A stretch of 16,115 nucleotides of DNA from Hemicentrotus pulcherrimus. Taxonomy: Eukaryota; Echinodermata; Echinoidea; Camarodonta; Strongylocentrotidae. The stretch's first letter is position 1. The number at the start of each line of letters is the position of its first letter. The notes beneath the pieces are model-generated. The model was given only the letters and a program-made list of their open reading frames with translations, was not told the DNA's origin and did not search any database. Shown here one piece after another: positions 1 to 9,400 of the stretch. A program made the position numbers and the translations under genes. The stretch covers positions 43,622 through 59,736 of the forward strand of contig BEXV01001926.1 of assembly GCA_003118195.1 (NCBI GenBank). The letters are read 5' to 3'.

Positions 1-15
1 GGGGGGGGGGGGGGG
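1..15. repeat. Poly-G homopolymer at window edge
   Basis: Fifteen consecutive G residues open the window. This may be a genuine (G)n tract or a low-quality contig end. The sequence alone cannot tell which. Confidence 0.8.
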
Positions 16-392
16 TTGGTGATTGATTGGTAATGTGACTTAGTAATGTCATTGTGCTGCTTTGTTAAATTATTTTATATCCCTGCTAATTGGAAGAAAA
101 AAATACCTGTAACCAAGAAAAAGTAAAATACAGATTCATAATGGGTGCATGATTGTGAACTGGTTATTTTGTCATCTGTTCACTAACCAACAACTATTCT
201 CTCCTTCTGTCATGTCGACATATTAAATGCTCTACGTTTTCTATTTTAAATGTACAGACAGAAATTGTGCCATGAAAATCCTCGCTATCAATGGTTTCCC
301 TATTCGTTGCAATTCATTTCTAGAATTATTGTTATATTTCAATTCAAGGAAGGTCTTTCCATGACAAACAGCAACTCCATCCCCTAACCTAC
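16..392. other. AT-rich non-coding stretch
   Basis: AT-rich DNA with stops in all frames and no splice-flanked open frame that I can support. No repeat family is recognised here. Confidence 0.5.
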
Positions 393-438
393 CCCATTCC
401 ATACCTGTTCCCATTCCATACCCGTTCCCATTCCATCC
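393..438 (+). repeat. 17-bp minisatellite
   Basis: Units at 393-409 and 410-426 are near identical (CCCATTCCATACCTGTT and the same with one T to C change), followed by a 12-bp partial unit at 427-438. The adjoining C-rich DNA repeats CCCTGAATCC twice. The 61-residue minus-strand open frame over this block is a by-product of the repeat. Confidence 0.75.
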
Positions 439-1774
439 TCCCTGAATCCTGCATCCCTGAATCCCCTCCCAGTGACCAAGGCCAAGTCCTCACAACATCT
501 TGACAATTCTCTATTGCAATATTTGGTAATGGTATTTGGATCTATACGCTTACTTAGCCATCTGGTCAATCAATGTAGGCCTACTACATGTATAGCCAAC
601 TAGTCTGCATGCACAGGCTCAATCTTTTTTCTATTTGAAATGTTTTATTTGTCAAAACATCAACATAACAATATACAAAATATGTGTTACAAACATTTTA
701 TAGAAAATACACAATATTGCTGCTGTAAATATTAATAAATTTAACTTTAAAAAATACAGTGTAATTCATTTTAATATGATATGACAGAACATAATACATC
801 AGAAGATCCAACATTTGCTCTAGTGATAATTGTACCAGGCTTCATTTCATATATAGTTAAAGGATTAGGGTAAGGGTCATTGTATCATGTTGGATTCAGG
901 GTTGAAGTTAATTATTATTTTGTATTATTATTATTATTTATCGGCAAAGACAATGAAAAATCAATTCAATCAATTTAGTATTTATTGTCCATTTCTGGAT
1001 ATTTGGTTTTCACTGGTGTAACATACAGATTAACATTTACTAATGAATTTACAAAATTGTAGACATTAACAGTAAATAAACAAGGTTTAACATATATGAT
1101 TAGGCACAATTAACTGAAGAACTTATGTTGTTTTATAAACACTAATTCATAACAATAGTTAACATAGTAATTAAATCAGAGCAAGAGTAGGTGTCATGTG
1201 ATCAAACAAATTAACAAGTGAGATAAATATACTGAGGAGGTCGAGTATCCATACATGTATTTGCGTCTTAAACCAATTTGGGAATTATTAATTAGAATCA
1301 TTAATAAAGAAAAAGAGAGTACATTTGGAAGACTAGACTTTGGCAATATTTAGTATACATTGACATGGAGCAAGTTTTGTGCAATCTATATGTACCTTTT
1401 GAGCCTCATACCAATACATTTATGACATGTTGAACCAGTTTCAGAAAATAGCAAAAAACCTTAACAAACACAAACTTTGAGCAAAGAAAGAAGAAACAAT
1501 TTAAACAAAATAAGTAAACAATTTGCCTCAGCAAAATAAAATGGCAAAGACAAATTATGTTTCTCAAGTTTAATGCTAAATGAAATAAAAAAACAAAAAA
1601 AAATAAAATAAACATAGGGGCCTTATTTAAATGCACAGATACCTTCTCTCATCCATATTTGCCAATTGCCGTTGATTTTCATGTGTACTATGCCTTCCAG
1701 TATAATATGTGAGTGAGCCTTTGACACAGAAACACCCCTTGACAGTCGTTACCTTGTAGTATCGATATATTTCT
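439..1774. other. AT-rich non-coding stretch with microsatellite
   Basis: No gene is supported. The stretch contains an ATT microsatellite near 921-942, A-rich runs near 1583-1605 and words such as TAGGCCTA and TACATGTA. The minus-strand open frame at 1406-1636 is a low-complexity F/L/C run read from an A-rich strand and has no start context or splice sites to support it. Confidence 0.5.
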
Positions 1775-1838
1775 AGAGGGCAAATAATCCAGGTCAGAAG
1801 TAGCCTGCATGTTCAACAGGTTGATTTGTTTGCCCTCT
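1775..1838. repeat. Short inverted repeat pair
   Basis: AGAGGGCAAA at 1775-1784 is the exact reverse complement of TTTGCCCTCT at 1829-1838, with a 44-base spacer. It could be the ends of a tiny MITE or a hairpin. No target-site duplication is evident. Confidence 0.4.
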
Positions 1839-2458
1839 CCCTCTAATTTGATTTGAAAGTGTTACTTCCTATTTTCNAATTGTAACTTAAGTGAAGCTTT
1901 TGAGTGAATTAAAGTAATGTACAATGATGTTGGAAAATTTTAGAATCAATATTGGTCTAGAGGTGGTCATGTTTTGTTCAAATAGTAGGGCCTACTATAG
2001 GTCTAGTATCAGAGGAGGCAAGTTGGCTCAGTAGTCCACCTGCCCACACCCCAAGTATAGTACGATAACACTCTGTAAAGAGGTCTATACTCAAAAAGGA
2101 AGAAGAGTATAGGTCTAGATTCTAAGTCTACGGACGTACTAAGAAGTAAGAGTAAGACCCAAACTTTGCTTTTTTGAGGGAGTGTGAAACCGAAATGTTA
2201 TGATGATAGCCTACCTACATATATAGTGCCTGTAGCTGTATATCTTATTAAGGAAATAACTAGTTTGTGGGTAAAATCAAGTGATTTTAGAGATAAGCCC
2301 ACACAAGAGAACCCAGACCTTACACAAATACCAATGCATGGGACAGTAATGTGAAGAAAAGTGGGCCAACAATCCTATGACTAAAACCCGATGAAAACTT
2401 CACTGTTTAATCATAACAATACTTTTGAAATATTTTAAAAATGACAGTAATAAATTAC
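1839..2458. other. Non-coding stretch, probable intron of the minus-strand element gene
   Basis: Lies downstream (in the minus sense) of the splice donor at 2457-2458. It contains GTCTAG/TAGGTCTA words and an 8-bp-arm palindrome around ATAGTAGGGCCTACTAT (about 1982-2000). No following exon was recognised. One N occurs at 1877. Confidence 0.4.
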
Positions 2459-2758
2459 CTTCATGTACTGATCTTTCTTGCTTCTTCCTGACCCTCTCGA
2501 TCTTAGTTTTGTCGGTAAATCGCATGTAACATGCGCGATGGTAACCCAACTTTGAAGAGACACATTGAGAATATCTGGAGACAAAACAAGCTCCAAATCA
2601 TACTTTTCAATGGCATGGGTAGCAATAACACCTTCTATAATGTCAAATTCCTTCCACTGGTGAACACTGATAACAAATTTCCTCCAGCTTGTCTCAGAAA
2701 AAGAGATAATATTTGTTGAATCACCATCAACATTGTGCATGCAACACTCTATGGTCAT
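2459..2758 (-). pseudogene. First exon of a repeat-associated protein (YHRxCY/FT domain), frameshifted
   Basis: The minus-strand frame opens with ATG at 2758 and reads MTIECCMHNVDGDSTNIISF, then SETSWRKF and QWKEF. Near 2550 the useful reading moves to another frame, where it shows GYHRACYMRFTDKTKIERVR before a donor-like GAAG/GTAATT (GT at 2458-2457). From memory, a Cys pair, SWxxF, then YHRxCYxxFTxKxxxxR is the usual N-terminal arrangement of uncharacterised proteins carried by mobile elements in cnidarian and echinoderm genomes. The Cys/His spacing suggests metal binding. The frame change lies in a CTCT run and could be decay or a sequencing error. CCAAT and CRE boxes sit 67-128 bp upstream of the ATG. 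Later exons were not found. The domain match is motif-level only. Confidence 0.55.
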
Positions 2759-2824
2759 GGGGCACTAGCAGACTAGACATGCAGACAGTGCATGCAAACC
2801 AAGACTCAAAATACAGGGACTGTG

Positions 2825-2885
2825 ATTGGTCAATTGCACTCTGAGCTCTAATACCCCAGCTGTGATTGGAACAGCTATGACGTCA
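2825..2885 (-). promoter_or_regulatory. Putative promoter: two CCAAT boxes and a CRE
   Basis: ATTGG (CCAAT on the minus strand) occurs at 2825-2829 and 2865-2869, each within the repeated word CTGTGATTGG. A perfect CRE, TGACGTCA, lies at 2878-2885. CCAAT orientation and distance both fit the minus-strand ATG at 2758. No TATA box is seen. Factor binding is inferred from consensus only. Confidence 0.5.
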
Positions 2886-2929
2886 TCATTGCAGAATGGC
2901 TGTCTGCTACACACAGTGATATTTGCAAC

Positions 2930-3779
2930 TTTATATCAAAATTGTGAAAAAATGTACCAGCCAAAACATGGGAACATTTGACCATTGTTCTTAGATAAAT
3001 GTCCATTGATCATTTAGGACAAAATAAAGTACTTCCCAGGGGGAGACCACGGAACTGAAGAATTTTGAGGCTTGGCCCATGGTCTATTTCCTCTACAAGA
3101 TAAACTTGATAAAGTGAGTTTTCAGAGAAGAACTCCAGGTTCTCTTCGCAGTAGATTGTGGCTAGCAGTCAATATATCTTCATCTACACATTGTATTGTT
3201 TTTAGATAATCGCAAAAGTTTCATCTACCCTAAAAAATTACATTATGAATGGTTAAATTTAATATTACATATTGTATTATATTATATTCTTAGGAAATGA
3301 CAATGGAACTTGTCAATAACCTCTCTTCAATATACCTGAAACATACGTTGCATAGAAGTGCATAAAGCGAGAAACTACAAAAAGTCTGTTAGATCATGAC
3401 GATTGTCAGTACTTGTTTCTGTTTATTGATGCTGTGAAGTAGCTGGATTCTACTGTAGCTGTGGCAAAGGTCGTAGGACAGTTCATGTTTTTGGTGTCGG
3501 TTCTATCAGTCTACACCTGTTGCAAAGCTTAATGCCAAAAAAAGATTAATATTTATATTATTGTGACAGGTTTTCATGTTCTGTCTGGTTTAGATTGGAA
3601 GGGAATACACTGTTTAACAAGATGACTCCACCTTTTGATTCTGATTGATAAAGTTATTATACTAGCCATTTTACTAAAAAGTGGCATTATATTTGTGAGA
3701 GGTTCTCTATTTTGTAATATTTACTTATACTGTTCACTGTTGATTTTCCATTTGTTTGTTTTTTCCCCATTTTTTTTAG
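2930..3779. other. Non-coding stretch
   Basis: AT-rich with no supported gene. A short plus frame starting at an ATG near 3079 ends at a GTGAGT donor-like site, but it encodes only about 12 residues and nothing recognisable. Confidence 0.4.
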
Positions 3780-4040
3780 AAACACTGTTGGCAGCAGTAG
3801 GATAAATGTCTCTTTGTTGCTGATTTGTTTAATTCTAAATCGTTATGTATTAACTTTGTGTTAGAAGAGCCAACACTTTAGCTAGTTATATGATATAAAG
3901 AGATATTGCACTAATTGATAGTTTTTACACCTATGGCAGCAGTGGAATAATTTTTGTTTAATGTTTGTTAATTAGCTCATTATGGTTGTACTGTAAGAGC
4001 CAATGTTCGAGCTGGCATGCCAGAAATGTTGTACTTTTCA
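3780..4040 (+). pseudogene. Decayed tandem copies 1 and 2 of the leprecan CxxxC exon
   Basis: Two diverged units carry an intron-like part (GGCAGCAGTGGATAA-type) followed by exon-like DNA. Copy 1 (about 3841-3890) aligns with the real exon at 8777-8902 through AAGAGCCAACACTTTAGCTA. Copy 2 (about 3974-4025) aligns through TACTGTAAGAGCCAATGTTC and would read YCKSQCSSW against YCKSQCESW in the true exon, but has a net 4-base loss just upstream. The anchors are 130 bp apart. There is no intact frame, so these are relics of exon duplication, not functional exons. Confidence 0.55.
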
Positions 4041-4462
4041 GTAAGCTTGTAACCAATCATCGGATACGGGCCAATCTTGAGCCAGTCAGGGTGATCGGAT
4101 AATAATTTCTGATCGCCGATGAAGAAAAATGATCAGAAAAAAATCGGCAGAATTTTTTTTTTTTTTTCTTTTTTGAATGCTGAAAATTTCCAAGTTTTTG
4201 GCTATCAAAATCTTTAAAAAATGCATAGCTGGGACTATTTTGTCATTTGGAGTTGCTGTAGACCATGTTTGTTGATATTTAGTGTCTTTTCATGACTTTG
4301 AAATTAATAATATTGGTCAAAGAGAAGAGGCAAAACATGCGGGTCGCCATCTTGGAATATAATGCATGCCTACAATTTTTTTGCCGATTATTTTTGCCTA
4401 TACCGATCACAGGTGTGAGGGTATCACTTCGTTCTCCGATCTGATCAAAGCCCCAACTTACA
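4041..4462. mobile_element. Foldback / MITE-like DNA element
   Basis: The ends are imperfect inverted repeats rich in ATCGG. GTGATCGG at 4091-4098 mirrors CCGATCAC at 4403-4410, and AAAATCGGCA near 4141 mirrors TTTTGCCGAT near 4378-4387. Outer ATCATCGGAT near 4057 weakly matches the complement of ATCTGATC near 4437. The inside holds a T-rich run near 4150-4177 and no coding capacity. It interrupts the decayed exon array. The CAG start near 4038 would suit a hAT-type end, but no target-site duplication is clear, so the outer limits are approximate. Confidence 0.5.
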
Positions 4463-4815
4463 GGGTTACCTTCCAGATCTTTATTTGTGAAATTACTGTT
4501 TACTTCCATGTGAAATATTTAAGCTGGTGACAGCGGGTGGATAAGTTTTGCTTTCTTTTATTTTGTTTCTCATTATTACAGTTACCCTGAGTTACCTTGA
4601 TTGTAGATCATTACACATTAACATTCTATTGCATGGGCCAATGTTAGAGCTGGTATATCAGAAATTATGTTGTTTTAATATGTTTATTACTTTATTTTAT
4701 GTAAGTTATTGTTTACCTCCATTTAAAATATTTAAACTGGTGGCACTTTTCAGATCTGTATGGTAACCACTGTTTACTTCCATGTGATAGTTGTTAGCAG
4801 TTGGATAAATCTGCT
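4463..4815 (+). pseudogene. Decayed tandem copies 3 onward of the leprecan CxxxC exon
   Basis: Copy 3 preserves the acceptor-like tract TTTTATTTTGTTTCTCATTA, almost identical to that at 8754-8773, then exon-like DNA at about 4609-4665. In frame it reads DHYTLTFYCMGQC, a stop, then SW, against DHYASTLYCKSQCESW in the true exon: same length, same CxxxC spacing, with a stop in place of Glu. Further truncated acceptor-plus-exon starts occur near 4470 (TTCCAGATCTTTA) and 4750 (TTTTCAGATCTGTATGG). The intron-like word TTTACTTCCATGTGA recurs near 4500 and 4773. The array ends at an N at 4816. Confidence 0.6.
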
Positions 4816-4816
4816 N

Positions 4817-6324
4817 TGTGATCTCACATTAAAAGCTATGACAGAATGATTTTATAGTATAGCGTTTAATGTTTTATTTACTATAACAAATAAAACAAAG
4901 GTTCACAGTACAAGTTCCAAAACAGTTTTTACATATTAAACCATTTCATATTGGCATATATATGTATGTACTGTACCATCAGATTTCGTTAAACATGTTT
5001 AGAAATCACATTCCTAGAATATTAAGCTCTCTTAGCTCTGTCATATTATAATGGTACTTCTCTGGATCTATTCATAATTCCATTCAATTAATTCAGCCAA
5101 AGTAAGCAGGTACATGTATTGCAACTTCTTCAATAGCTCTTAGAAATTATACTCTACTATACTCACTTTGATTCTAAAGTGTAAAACTCAGAAGTGCACT
5201 CAAAATTAATTTCAAACTGAGTTACTGCCAAACTGTTATAACTCTAATAGACATGGGTTGCACATCATAACATATACATATGTACAACAGTCAATAACGA
5301 CATAGATCACAGATTTTGCACAATTGGCACCTACAAACATGTATATGATAATTTAAACAACCAACAAATTTTTAACCCTCATTTTCATCTTAATAAGTCA
5401 AGGTGTAAAAAATACCATGACAAGGGTTGTCCAAATGAAGATTTAGATATCGAACTGTAAATGTTACTCTAACTACAGTGTACATTCAACATTATAGAAG
5501 TTCAGAAAAAAATGATAGTATCACAATATCTGTACCTAATCCGTGTAGTTTTACTTGAAGTAGGCTTACTTTTGTTGTAATACATCGTTAGAGAAAATAT
5601 ATTGCATAATCATATTGTAGAGCATTTTACTGCTTCCGCTCAAATAGTAAAGGTAACAAAAAAGAATTGTCTTTACTGATGGAGATTGTAACGGTGTGCA
5701 TGTATGCAAATGTTTTGTTTTTTTTAATCAATAAAATATATATATATATAATTAAGAAATTCAAACCCATGAATAGCAATTAGTGACCTTAACACCTGTA
5801 AGGAAGCAATGGGTAATAATATTAATTGAAGGTTGTATTGTAGAGGAAACCTACAAAGAACGGCTTGTAATTTAAGGTTCCTGATAAAAAATTAAATGAA
5901 GTATCTCAAATGTAAACAAATAAAAACAAAAACAAAATATTTGTTGGAATGACAGTACAGTGTATAAACAAGAAATGACATTACAGTTAATTATTTACAA
6001 TGTAACTTTTTGCAACATATTTTCCACATTATTGTATTATTATTATTATTTCCACATTATTGTAAGACACATATATTAAGGATGACTGAAAGAAGTGGTA
6101 CAAGCATCCTTAAACAACAGTAATTTACTGTGCAGTAGCCTTGTATTCAAGATCATTAGAAATGCATGCAAGAATAGCTGGTTGAAATAATTTGTAACGG
6201 GTTATGTTTGAAAATCGTGTTAAGACATTGGAAATATGGTTTTAAAGAGTTTCTAATAATGAAACAACAAATGATGATTTTTTTTGGAAGGAAGTCATAT
6301 GCATATTACATTACATTAATAGTA
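4817..6324. other. AT-rich non-coding stretch
   Basis: No gene is supported. It holds an (AT)n run near 5736-5752, ATT repeats near 6034-6050 flanked by the duplicated word TTCCACATTATTGTA, and scattered TACATGTA words. Confidence 0.45.
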
Positions 6325-6406
6325 TACCGGTATTTGTAAAGCGCTTAGACTGTATATATGTATTAAGCGCTATATAAAAGCGCTATATAAAAGCGGAATA
6401 TTATGA
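6325..6406 (+). mobile_element. SINE/LINE 3'-tail fragment
   Basis: The sequence TTTGTAAAGCGCTTAGACTG followed by AAGCGCTATATAAAA has the form of the 3' end shared by many invertebrate SINEs and their partner LINEs (TGTAAAGCGC...GCGCTATAAA then ATT repeats). The 13-bp unit GCGCTATATAAAA is tandemly duplicated at 6367-6379 and 6380-6392. No head region is recognisable upstream. Confidence 0.55.
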
Positions 6407-6494
6407 TTTTTTATCATAACCTGCAAAACACAAAACTTTGATTTTAGCAATTTATTCAGATGGGTAGATAATCAAATGACAATCTGTATAATGT

Positions 6495-6837
6495 TCAGTT
6501 AAATGTTAATAATGCCGGTATAGGTTGAATTTCCAGCTCTCCTTTGCTCCTGTACATGTTAATGGCATGGCATTGTTCCCCATGTCCAACAATAACCGTG
6601 ACATCATCAATTATGTCCTTTCCCGACTTGCTACATTTCTCAAAGAGAAATTGGAGGAGATTCTCCTTGTTCTCCCCACGAGAGAGAAACTTTTTTTAAG
6701 TGGTTTGGAATCTTCTGGTCACCAGCGAAGATTTTTTGTGAGCTGGTACCCCTCGACAGCTCGTCGCCCTCGTTGGTCGAAGTTGTCGGATCTTCGAAGG
6801 TGGCTTTATCCCTGAATCTTCTGCCTCCAGTGGAACA
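6495..6837 (-). pseudogene. Frameshifted fragment of a repeat-associated protein (ENKxxLLxFLF motif)
   Basis: Two overlapping minus-strand frames carry the signal. The upstream one ends around SSQKIFAGDQKIPNHLKK. After the seven-T run at 6691-6697 (A-run in sense) reading continues in another frame as KFLSRGENKENLLQFLFEKC, up to a stop at 6497-6495. A block of the type IPNFxxFLxxxxNKxxLLxFLF is, from memory, common in mobile-element-linked proteins of invertebrates, and the frameshift falls inside the expected motif. An acceptor-like TTGCTTCAG lies upstream near 6862. The overlapping 96-residue plus-strand frame is taken as a shadow. The identification is weak and motif-based. Confidence 0.4.
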
Positions 6838-6839
6838 TC

Positions 6840-8200
6840 ATTGGTTCTTGTGGCTGAAGCAAGTTCTTAAAGACACAAAGAGAAACAGGAAAAAAAATTA
6901 TTATTGGTCCAAGCTTTACATGTAATAAAGTAAATATCCCATATATACACTTTGAACACATGTTCAGTCCCCTTCCTAAAAGAGGAATACATGAATTTCA
7001 TTGTGGANACTATCCTAAAGGCTTCCATACATGTTCTTGTAACCTCTTTATCTAAAGCCCTTGGTTATCTTGAGACGACTGGAATAACTTTTACGATTAA
7101 AACGACAATAAGTGTATTTCTCAATTTCCTGAAGAAGTTTTATTTGTGTATAATATTTGTCTATATTTAACCAAGGATGGTATCTCTTTGATTTAACATT
7201 CTAGCTAGACAGAAATTATAACCGTCTGATTTGGGTCATTTCTTTAAAATAGAACTGACATTTGTTGACATTCCCTAATCGGAGGTATAGTGGAGCCAGA
7301 CGTAGTCTCAGTAGAACAACCGACGATTTAATAGAGACTGGTTTTCGGTCTACATTCTAGGGCCTTTCAGCACAGTCGGTTTAAAAGTGCAGTGACCTTT
7401 GACACTGTGTGCGAAATCTCGTAATTTACGGACTTTCCAAAGTCAAAAAATCTCGCACGATAATTTTCATACGCGCGCAAGATAAAATGGCGTCAACGAG
7501 CAAATAATAAGAAAACCAAACATCAAAAGAATATGGTAATTATTAGCCTTGTTGAAACTCTTTTCTCATTCCTCAGTGGTGAAATAAATCAATGATATTT
7601 ATCCCGTACTTTTTCTTGTATTGATTTCACAAGTATTGTTCACTATCGCCGGAAGGAATTAAGTAAAATATGTGCACATATTTTGACAACGGTCCTTCAC
7701 CTTTATTTTCGTGTAACGTTAGATTTAAGTAAAATTAAGTATGTGCATGCGCATCGCGCATCTGCATGATCTGAATGATCTGCATGTTTTTCATTTGTTC
7801 ATGATGTTGATATGTGGCATGTGCCACTTTCATTTTGACCTTTTGGGGAGGACTTACTGACCAGTGAATAAGCATATTCATGCAACATTGATTCTACCAT
7901 TGATTTAGTCTACAACATGCATGATTAGTCTCGATCTGGTGACATTTTCAACTGAGTCTGAGAACAAAAACTTCCATTCAATGATTCATGTCCATGGGCA
8001 TGGTATAACTTTGTTGGCAATTAATTAAATTGGCTTTTGAAATTTAATTATAATGATGATGATCATGTCAATTGTCATGACTATGAATAATATAAGTATA
8101 TGAGTATGACTTTGTTAACTTGATGTTATGTTTATTTTTTTTTTAATTTGAGGTTGTCCATGCGCCACGTAAAACTTGAGCTTAGACTCTACTATACTGT
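6840..8200. other. Non-coding stretch
   Basis: No gene is supported. The part around 7260-7500 is somewhat richer in CG and contains ACGCGCGCAAGATAAAATGG, but the ATG there opens only about six codons. Near 7745-7790 short words such as TGCATGATCTGAATGATC repeat. An N lies at 7008. Confidence 0.4.
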
Positions 8201-8223
8201 CTAACTCCAGGAAGCTCCGCCGC

Positions 8224-8511
8224 CGACGCAAAAGGCGTCGAAGCTTGAGCGCGTGCATATGAAAACATTCGAACAGCGGGTTGGGCGACATTATCTCAAA
8301 ATATGCAAAGGGAGTAATTACAATTTTGACTTGGTCTTAGACTAATACTACTAGACTAGTAGTACTAGGTTGCTTGACTCCTCTGGGTATCTGGCTGGCC
8401 ACTTGAAATAATTTCAAATTATAATTTGAAGAAGTCTTCGATGGGACAAAGGGGGTGATTCTTTGACCTACCCCGACGATTCTTCCATGTTGTATCGTCG
8501 ACTCAACATGG
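8224..8511. repeat. Cluster of four short palindromes/hairpins
   Basis: CGACGC at 8224-8229 pairs with GCGTCG at 8235-8240 (5-base loop). TACTACTAG at 8346-8354 pairs with CTAGTAGTA at 8356-8364 (1-base centre). A perfect 18-bp palindrome TTCAAATTATAATTTGAA lies at 8413-8430. CCATGTTG at 8485-8492 pairs with CAACATGG at 8504-8511. No coding frame is supported in the same span. The function is unknown. Confidence 0.6.
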
Positions 8512-8732
8512 GGAAGAGAAAATATGCATGCGAGGTAGTGCGTACTTTTGCATAGCTATTATGTGATATTTTGTGGTAATTTATGTTCTTCTGATTCTCC
8601 GTATGATCATTTTGCATCCATCATATTCCTGAAGTTTTGTGACTCATTTTCCCGTTAATGAATGTCTCCTTCCAGACGACCTGTACCCTGATGTAGATAA
8701 TGGCCAGTCTAACCATGTCTAACCCGGGAGCA

Positions 8733-8776
8733 NGTGGGATAAATTTTGCTTTCTTTTATTTTGTTTCTCATTCCAG
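8733..8776 (+). other. Intron 3' end with acceptor for the leprecan exon
   Basis: A T-rich tract (TTTCTTTTATTTTGTTTCTC) runs into CATTCCAG, with AG at 8775-8776. The same intron-plus-acceptor sequence recurs at about 4530-4580 in the decayed array. The N at 8733 lies exactly where this shared sequence begins, so the sequence upstream of it may not be the true neighbour. Confidence 0.6.
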
Positions 8777-8902
8777 ATCATTATGCATCCACATTATACT
8801 GCAAGAGCCAGTGTGAAAGCTGGTTATCTCGAATCAACAGCAAGCTAGTGGAGGACTATCTCTCAAGTCACTTTCATTTCTTACAGTTTGCATATTACAA
8901 TA
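8777..8902 (+). CDS. CRTAP-like: Leprecan-family (CRTAP/P3H-like) internal exon with CxxxC motif
   Basis: A 126-bp exon between acceptor TTCCAG (AG 8775-8776) and donor GTAAGA (GT 8903-8904). It reads HYASTLYCKSQCESWLSRIN, then EDYLSSHFHFLQFAYYN. The CxxxC followed by E, and the (H/Y)xLQFAYY segment about 24 residues later, are hallmarks of the leprecan/CRTAP/SC65 family, which assembles in the endoplasmic reticulum for prolyl 3-hydroxylation of collagen. Both intron phases are 1: the last base A at 8902 joins TC at 9912-9913 to give Ile, producing FAYYN-I-NDVQNAV, which parallels FAYYKLNDLKNA of vertebrate CRTAP. The open frame also continues into introns on both sides, so ATG-less extension there is not coding. 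Upstream exons with the signal peptide and earlier CxxxC motifs are not recognised in the window. Confidence 0.8.
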
Positions 8903-9070
8903 GTAAGAAAAGCCAACGTATCATTTACTTTTACCATAAGACATTTAAAAAAGGTATTTCTTTTCAAAATCAATGCATTAGGGACTTTTCGTTTTGCTCG
9001 TTCATAAGTGGACTGCGCAGGGTTGACTGTTGTTCGTTACCTTTTTGATTTCACACAACTACGGCGCTCG

Positions 9071-9400
9071 CTTAGTGAGTGCGAAACTCGATCGAATAGC
9101 TAAAGATCCAAAAACAAATTCGGTGCAGGAACTATCCTCAAAAATTATGCTGAAACAGATTAGCGATGCATATAAATAAAATGTGTTCATTTTAAGAATT
9201 ATTCTGCTTAGTGAGCGCGAAATCGATCGAAAAGCAAGATCCAATACACCAAACTCGGTGCATGGGACTGATCTCGAAAATTATGCTGCAACAGATTGGC
9301 GATGCACATCTTAAATGTGTTCATTTCATGAATTTTCCTGCAACAATTCTGATTTAAAGGAAATTACAGACACAAAAATGTGTTAATTTAAGAGAATTCA
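9071..9400 (+). repeat. 136-bp tandem repeat, two units plus partial third
   Basis: Unit 1 starts at 9071 (CTTAGTGAGTGCGAAA) and unit 2 at 9207 (CTTAGTGAGCGCGAAA). Both continue through matching words such as AAAATTATGCTG, ACAGATT(A/G)GCGATGCA and AATGTGTTCATTT. A partial third unit near 9371-9400 keeps AAATGTGTTAATTTAAGAGA. The repeat is inside the inverted-repeat element. Confidence 0.75.

Noticed and set aside
2020..2060. tRNA-like A-box word (TTGGCTCAGTAG)
   Set aside because: No B box or SINE body follows.
3079..3120. Short plus-strand first exon ending at GTGAGT
   Set aside because: Only about 12 codons, with no homology and no partner exon. A donor-like match of this length is expected by chance.
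6525..6815. 96-codon plus-strand open frame
   Set aside because: No recognisable domain. The minus strand of the same DNA carries a more convincing motif, so this is treated as a shadow.
7484..7510. ATGGCG start in a CG-richer patch as a gene start
   Set aside because: The frame stops after six codons and no donor follows.
8684..8732. Possible extra exon after CTCCTTCCAG (DLYPDVDNGQS)
   Set aside because: It meets a stop within 16 codons in that phase, has no family match, and abuts the N at 8733.
8746..9048. A 100-codon plus-strand open frame as a complete gene
   Set aside because: It opens with TTG, not ATG. Only 8777-8902 lies between good splice sites and matches the leprecan family; the rest is intron read-through.
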